From Bacteroidales bacterium (lineage in GTDB: Bacteria > Bacteroidota > Bacteroidia > Bacteroidales > WRLA01), in the NCBI GenBank assembly GCA_031254805.1, contig JAIRTP010000094.1, forward strand, positions 1 through 36,863: a stretch of DNA of 36,863 bases, written 5' to 3'. The position numbers were made by a program, and so were the translations under genes. The number at the start of each line of letters is the position of its first letter. Within the stretch, counting starts at the first letter, position 1. The notes beneath the pieces are model-generated. The model was not told the DNA's origin. It searched no databases and saw only the letters and a list, made by a program, of their open reading frames with translations. Below, piece by piece: positions 33,671 through 36,863 of the stretch.

Positions 33671-33880
33671 GGTAATTTCTAAATATGCGCAATATTACGC
33701 TCCTTTTTTGAAGAATCAAAATGATTTATTATCTGTCGGATTCAACTTATAAAGCGATACTTCTCTTCAATTTCCGTACTAAATTTCGCAAATCTCTCAT
33801 CGTTATTTATCATATTCCATAATTAGATTTTTGTACCTTTGCGCTGTTTTAAAGAATAAAAAACAACAATATAGAGAATC
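33671..33880. other. Remainder of divergent intergenic region
   Basis: AT-rich, no ORF or tRNA. It holds the mutA promoter box at 33834-33841; nothing else is seen. Confidence 0.5.
33834..33841 (+). promoter_or_regulatory. mutA promoter -7 box (TACCTTTG)
   Basis: TACCTTTG, 39 bases before the ATG at 33881. No well spaced -33. Confidence 0.52.
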
Positions 33881-35749
33881 ATGAATTCAGAAAAATTGAA
33901 ACTTTTCGCAGAATTTTCTCCTGTCTCAACGGAAGAATGGATGAAAGTAATTATCAAAGAGTTAAAAGGCGCCGATTTTGAGAAAAAACTTGTCTGGAAG
34001 ACTTTGGATAAGTTTAAAGCGCAGCCTTTTTACAGAGAAGAGAATTTGCAAGATTTAGGTTATCTCAACGCGGCGCCCGGAGCTTTTCCTTATGCGAGGG
34101 GGACAAAACCGTGCAATGATTGGGAAATACGTCAGAATTTTATTGTCGACGACGTCGAGAAAGCCAATAAAAAAGCTGTGGATGCGATTACTACCGGCGT
34201 CGACGCTGTCGGATTTGTTTTTGCCGACGGTATTCCGCGGGATTGCGTCAAGCAACTTTTGAAAAACATTTCGCCCCAAAAAACAGCGCTTCATTTTAAT
34301 GTAGGCAACGATATTGAAACATTTGTACAAGCTCTTACGGATTATTTTAAAGAATGTGATATTGATAAAAACGATCTAAAGGGTTCGATTGATTTTGATC
34401 CGTTGCGTTATTATATGACGCGCGGAAAATTTTGCGTTTCGCAAGAAAAAAGTTTTGATTTAGCCAAAACGTTAATCGAAAAGTTTGCAGATTATCCGCA
34501 ATTTCGCGTTATAGGCGTTTCAGGCATCACTTTTAAAAACGCAGGCGTTTCCATTACGCAAGAGATCGCTTTTGCTTTGGCCGTCGGCGTCGAATATCTC
34601 AATCAATTAACGGAAAGAGGTTTAAAAGCTTACGAAGTTGCAAAAAACATAACTTTCAACTTGGGAATCACGGCGAGTTACTTTCCTGAGATTGCCAAGT
34701 TCAGAGCGGCAAGATTGTTATGGGCGAATATTGTGAAAGCATTTCCCGAAAGTTGCGACGAATGCGCAAAAATGCACGTTCATGCGGAGACTTCATTTTG
34801 GAATATGTCGATTTACGATCCGTATGTAAACATGCTTCGCACGACTACGGAAGCGATGTCGGCCGCTTTAGGCGGCGTCGACGCTTTGACGGTCAAACCT
34901 TTTGACGCCGCTTTTAGAGCCTCGACCGCTTTTTCGGAAAGAATAGCGCGCAATCAGCAAATCATTTTGAAAGAAGAATCCCGATTTAATAAAGTAGCCG
35001 ACGTGTCTGCGGGCTCTTATTTTATTGAAAATCTCACTAACGATATTTCGGAGGAAGCTTGGAATATTTTTATGGAAGTGGAAGACGAAGGAGGTTTTAT
35101 GAAAGCGCTACAAACAGGCCGTATTCAGGAAAGGATAAAAGAGATGCAAAAAATGCGTATGCAAAATGTCGCAACGCGCAGAGAGATCATTTTGGGGACC
35201 AATCAATTTCCTAACTTCACTGAAAAATCGGATGACAGCATGTGCGAATGTGCGCGCCAAATTTGGGATATGACTATCGAAGCCGCTGAAATTGAGACGA
35301 TAAAACCGTTCCGGATGTCGCTGGAATTTGACAATATTCGTCTGGCGACCGATAAATATGCGCAAACGCGCAAACGTCCCGTCGCGTTTATGTTAACCAT
35401 TGGTAACCTTTCGATGCGCACCGCGCGTTCGCAATTTGCGTCTAACTTTTTCGCTTGCGCAGGCTACGAAATCATCGATAACAATGGTTTTTCCACTGTA
35501 GATGAAGGCGTAAAAGTTGCTTTTGACAAAAAAGCCGACATCGTCGTCCTCTGTTCCTCCGATGAAGAATACGCCGAATATGCGCCGGAAGCTTTCGACA
35601 AAGTCTCCGGAAAAGCCATTTTTGTTGTCGCCGGAAATCCGGTCGAATGTATTGATGCGCTGAAAGCAAAAGGAATTGTAAATTTTATTCATGTTCGTTC
35701 CAATGTATTGGAAATGTTGCAAAATTTCAACAGAGAATTAGGCATATAA
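33881..35749 (+). CDS. mutA: Methylmalonyl-CoA mutase small (beta) subunit
   Basis: A 622-residue protein of the small-subunit type. The N-terminal TIM-barrel half (about 1-480) has FSPVSTEEWMKVI, AEFSPVS and the QNFIVDD start, then HVHAETSFWNMSIYDPYVNMLRTTTEAMSAALGGVDALTVKPFD, a hallmark of the mutase family. The C-terminal domain (about 495-622) is the degenerate cobalamin-like fold: where the large subunit has DxHxxG, this one reads LSMRTARSQFA, so it does not bind B12, as expected for MutA. With MutB it interconverts succinyl-CoA and methylmalonyl-CoA in propionate formation. MutB normally follows directly; here it does not in the next 1.1 kb. The gene has its own promoter box. Confidence 0.93.
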   Translation: MNSEKLKLFAEFSPVSTEEWMKVIIKELKGADFEKKLVWKTLDKFKAQPFYREENLQDLGYLNAAPGAFPYARGTKPCNDWEIRQNFIVDDVEKANKKAVDAITTGVDAVGFVFADGIPRDCVKQLLKNISPQKTALHFNVGNDIETFVQALTDYFKECDIDKNDLKGSIDFDPLRYYMTRGKFCVSQEKSFDLAKTLIEKFADYPQFRVIGVSGITFKNAGVSITQEIAFALAVGVEYLNQLTERGLKAYEVAKNITFNLGITASYFPEIAKFRAARLLWANIVKAFPESCDECAKMHVHAETSFWNMSIYDPYVNMLRTTTEAMSAALGGVDALTVKPFDAAFRASTAFSERIARNQQIILKEESRFNKVADVSAGSYFIENLTNDISEEAWNIFMEVEDEGGFMKALQTGRIQERIKEMQKMRMQNVATRREIILGTNQFPNFTEKSDDSMCECARQIWDMTIEAAEIETIKPFRMSLEFDNIRLATDKYAQTRKRPVAFMLTIGNLSMRTARSQFASNFFACAGYEIIDNNGFSTVDEGVKVAFDKKADIVVLCSSDEEYAEYAPEAFDKVSGKAIFVVAGNPVECIDALKAKGIVNFIHVRSNVLEMLQNFNRELGI

Positions 35750-35826
35750 TTTCTAAGTTTTATGAAATAGCTTATATATTAATAATCAGGAGAAAAATCA
35801 TCAGCGATTTCAAAATAATTCATAAC

Positions 35827-36420
35827 ATGAAGAGTAATTTTTTATCATTTTCTCGACCGCTGTTGCTTGCTGTAATTTTTATGCAGGGGGCTATTATTCA
35901 AGCGCAGAAAGAGTATCAAAAACAGATAAATAATATTTCCGACTCAATTACAACAGATACAATACAACTGGATAAGATATCATTATCCCAATTCAAAGCA
36001 ATGAATAGCCGTGAATTAGACAATTTTCTTGAGCAAAATGATAAGCAATTCTCTATCAAGTATCACAGCGGAAGAACATTTTCCCAAATTGGATTGACGG
36101 CGATAGCGCCTGGCGTTATAGTTACATGTATTGGAGTAGGAATAATTACGCACACCGACCATTATCGGATGAGAAGCTTTGGCATTTTAGGCTCTCAAAA
36201 AGTAATTACATGGGGATATTTAGGCGGACTTTATATTACTGCGGTCGGCGGCGTGGCAACAATCATCTCCACTACCTTTGTTCTTATTGGTACCAGGTTA
36301 AAAAATCAGTCTAAAAAAGAATATATTAATAAACATTATTTCAATAATGCAAGCTCCGTGAAACTGACTTTAAATATAGGTTATACCGGCAATGGAATAG
36401 GTCTCTTAATTAATTTCTAA
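35827..36420 (+). CDS. Hypothetical membrane protein with signal peptide
   Basis: A 197-residue protein I do not recognise. It has an N-terminal signal (LLLAVIFMQGAIIQAQ), a polar helical stretch with many Asp/Ser/Asn (30-80), two membrane segments (about 88-108 and 138-160), and a C-terminal stretch NASSVKLTLNIGYTGNGIGLLINF that reads like closing outer-membrane beta-strands. Similar Bacteroidota proteins are annotated only as hypothetical. It follows mutA by 77 bases with no promoter box found, and precedes another exported protein by 38 bases; the pair may form an operon. Confidence 0.65.
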   Translation: MKSNFLSFSRPLLLAVIFMQGAIIQAQKEYQKQINNISDSITTDTIQLDKISLSQFKAMNSRELDNFLEQNDKQFSIKYHSGRTFSQIGLTAIAPGVIVTCIGVGIITHTDHYRMRSFGILGSQKVITWGYLGGLYITAVGGVATIISTTFVLIGTRLKNQSKKEYINKHYFNNASSVKLTLNIGYTGNGIGLLINF

Positions 36421-36458
36421 TAGATTATGACAATAACAACCTTTAAATAAAAAACGTC

Positions 36459-36863
36459 ATGAGAACAATAATTATTTTTTTTGCCATATTATGGCTATTC
36501 GCAGGCTGCGAAGAGATTAGTTTTGAGAATTACGAAAAGCGCACGTATTACGACGTAATAGGCGAAGGTTATGTGTATTGCAAAGATACCAAAGAGCCGG
36601 CGTCGAATGCAAGAGTAGCGGTACAATCTAGCTTTAAAAGCGATGGATGGGCTACGGTCCAACCAATATGGGAAGATTTTCCAGTTGATAGCGCCGGATA
36701 TTTTCGTGTGAAATTTCTCAAACGAACGCATAAAGAAAACGTGATATATTATTATATCTTCCCATCCGCAGATACTTATTATTATACAGGAGAAGCCTAT
36801 CCGGATTTCACGGCAGAGGAATTGCGGGGCAAGAAAGGCATTGTCCAAGTCGATACGTTATGG
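36459..36863 (+). CDS. Partial lipoprotein, cut by the window end
   Basis: The frame is open from the ATG at 36459 to the last base (135 codons, no stop). The start MRTIIIFFAILWLFAGC is a lipoprotein signal with lipobox LFAGC at Cys17. The mature part has GEGYVYCKDTKEPASNARVAVQSS followed by DSAGYFRVKFL, the pattern of a carboxypeptidase-regulatory-like or prealbumin-like beta-sandwich often found at the start of Bacteroidota surface lipoproteins. The rest lies outside the window. It probably shares a transcript with the preceding unknown membrane protein. Confidence 0.75.
   Translation, partial: MRTIIIFFAILWLFAGCEEISFENYEKRTYYDVIGEGYVYCKDTKEPASNARVAVQSSFKSDGWATVQPIWEDFPVDSAGYFRVKFLKRTHKENVIYYYIFPSADTYYYTGEAYPDFTAEELRGKKGIVQVDTLW

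Noticed and set aside
1-36863. tRNA, rRNA, CRISPR arrays or prophage genes
   Set aside because: I looked in all larger gaps for tRNA T-loop patterns, repeated spacers and phage-type genes and found none.

Overview
The window looks like chromosomal DNA of a Bacteroidota bacterium, most likely of the order Bacteroidales. The reasons are: moderately AT-rich DNA; almost no Shine-Dalgarno sequences; a repeated promoter -7 box of the form TAnnTTTG in front of many genes; and phylum-typical proteins (PorE- and PorW-like type IX secretion lipoproteins, GldA, the small methylmalonyl-CoA mutase subunit, a fused SpmA/SpmB protein, the long S16 and a Bacteroidetes-style PurM-like protein). I cannot name genus or species. 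I saw no rRNA, tRNA, CRISPR array, prophage or intact insertion sequence. The only mobile-element trace is a transposase remnant at the left edge.

Layout. 1-460: IS982-type transposase remnant, then the tatA promoter. 461-4478 (+): tatA, a PorE-like OmpA lipoprotein and a PurM-like AIR synthase. 4482-6713 (-): tgt and an LptF/LptG-type permease. 6825-11988 (+): a membrane glycosyltransferase, then queA-ispD-SDR, then two small exported proteins. 12231-15844 (+): rpsP with its own promoter and terminator, then the classical yceD-rpmF-plsX-fabH operon ending in a strong terminator. 15907-21088 (+): a more accessory stretch with a two-domain retropepsin-like protein, two unknown proteins, elbB, a GNAT acetyltransferase, a VOC protein, an AlkD-like protein and a doubtful small ORF. 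21105-22643 (-): an RluA-family pseudouridine synthase and panB. 22882-24542 (+): the SpmA/B fusion and an RseC-like protein. 24845-32333 (+): porW-like, bactofilin, AtpI-like, folE, a Bax-inhibitor-1 protein, fabD, gldA and a PlsC-like acyltransferase. 32345-33577 (-): a thioredoxin-domain exported protein, then a structured intergenic element. 33881-36863 (+): mutA, an unknown membrane protein and a lipoprotein cut by the window edge.

How genes work together. Tgt and QueA are two steps of queuosine tRNA modification, and FolE makes the GTP-derived precursor used by both the folate and queuosine pathways. PlsX, FabH, FabD and the PlsC-like acyltransferase cover initiation of fatty acid and phospholipid synthesis. 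IspD belongs to the MEP isoprenoid pathway. PorE-like, PorW-like and GldA point to a type IX secretion system. Several genes stand without their usual partners: tatA without tatC, rseC without rnf, an AtpI-like gene without ATP synthase, mutA without mutB, and gldA without gldFG.

Most of the window is ordinary housekeeping DNA. The items that most deserve a second look are: a C-terminal domain on the PorE-like protein that reads like a retropepsin fold with its DTG motif lost; a tandem retropepsin protein with two intact DTGAS motifs directly behind a terminator; a Tgt without its zinc cysteines; the porW-bactofilin pair; and a GC-rich palindromic element at 33601-33670.
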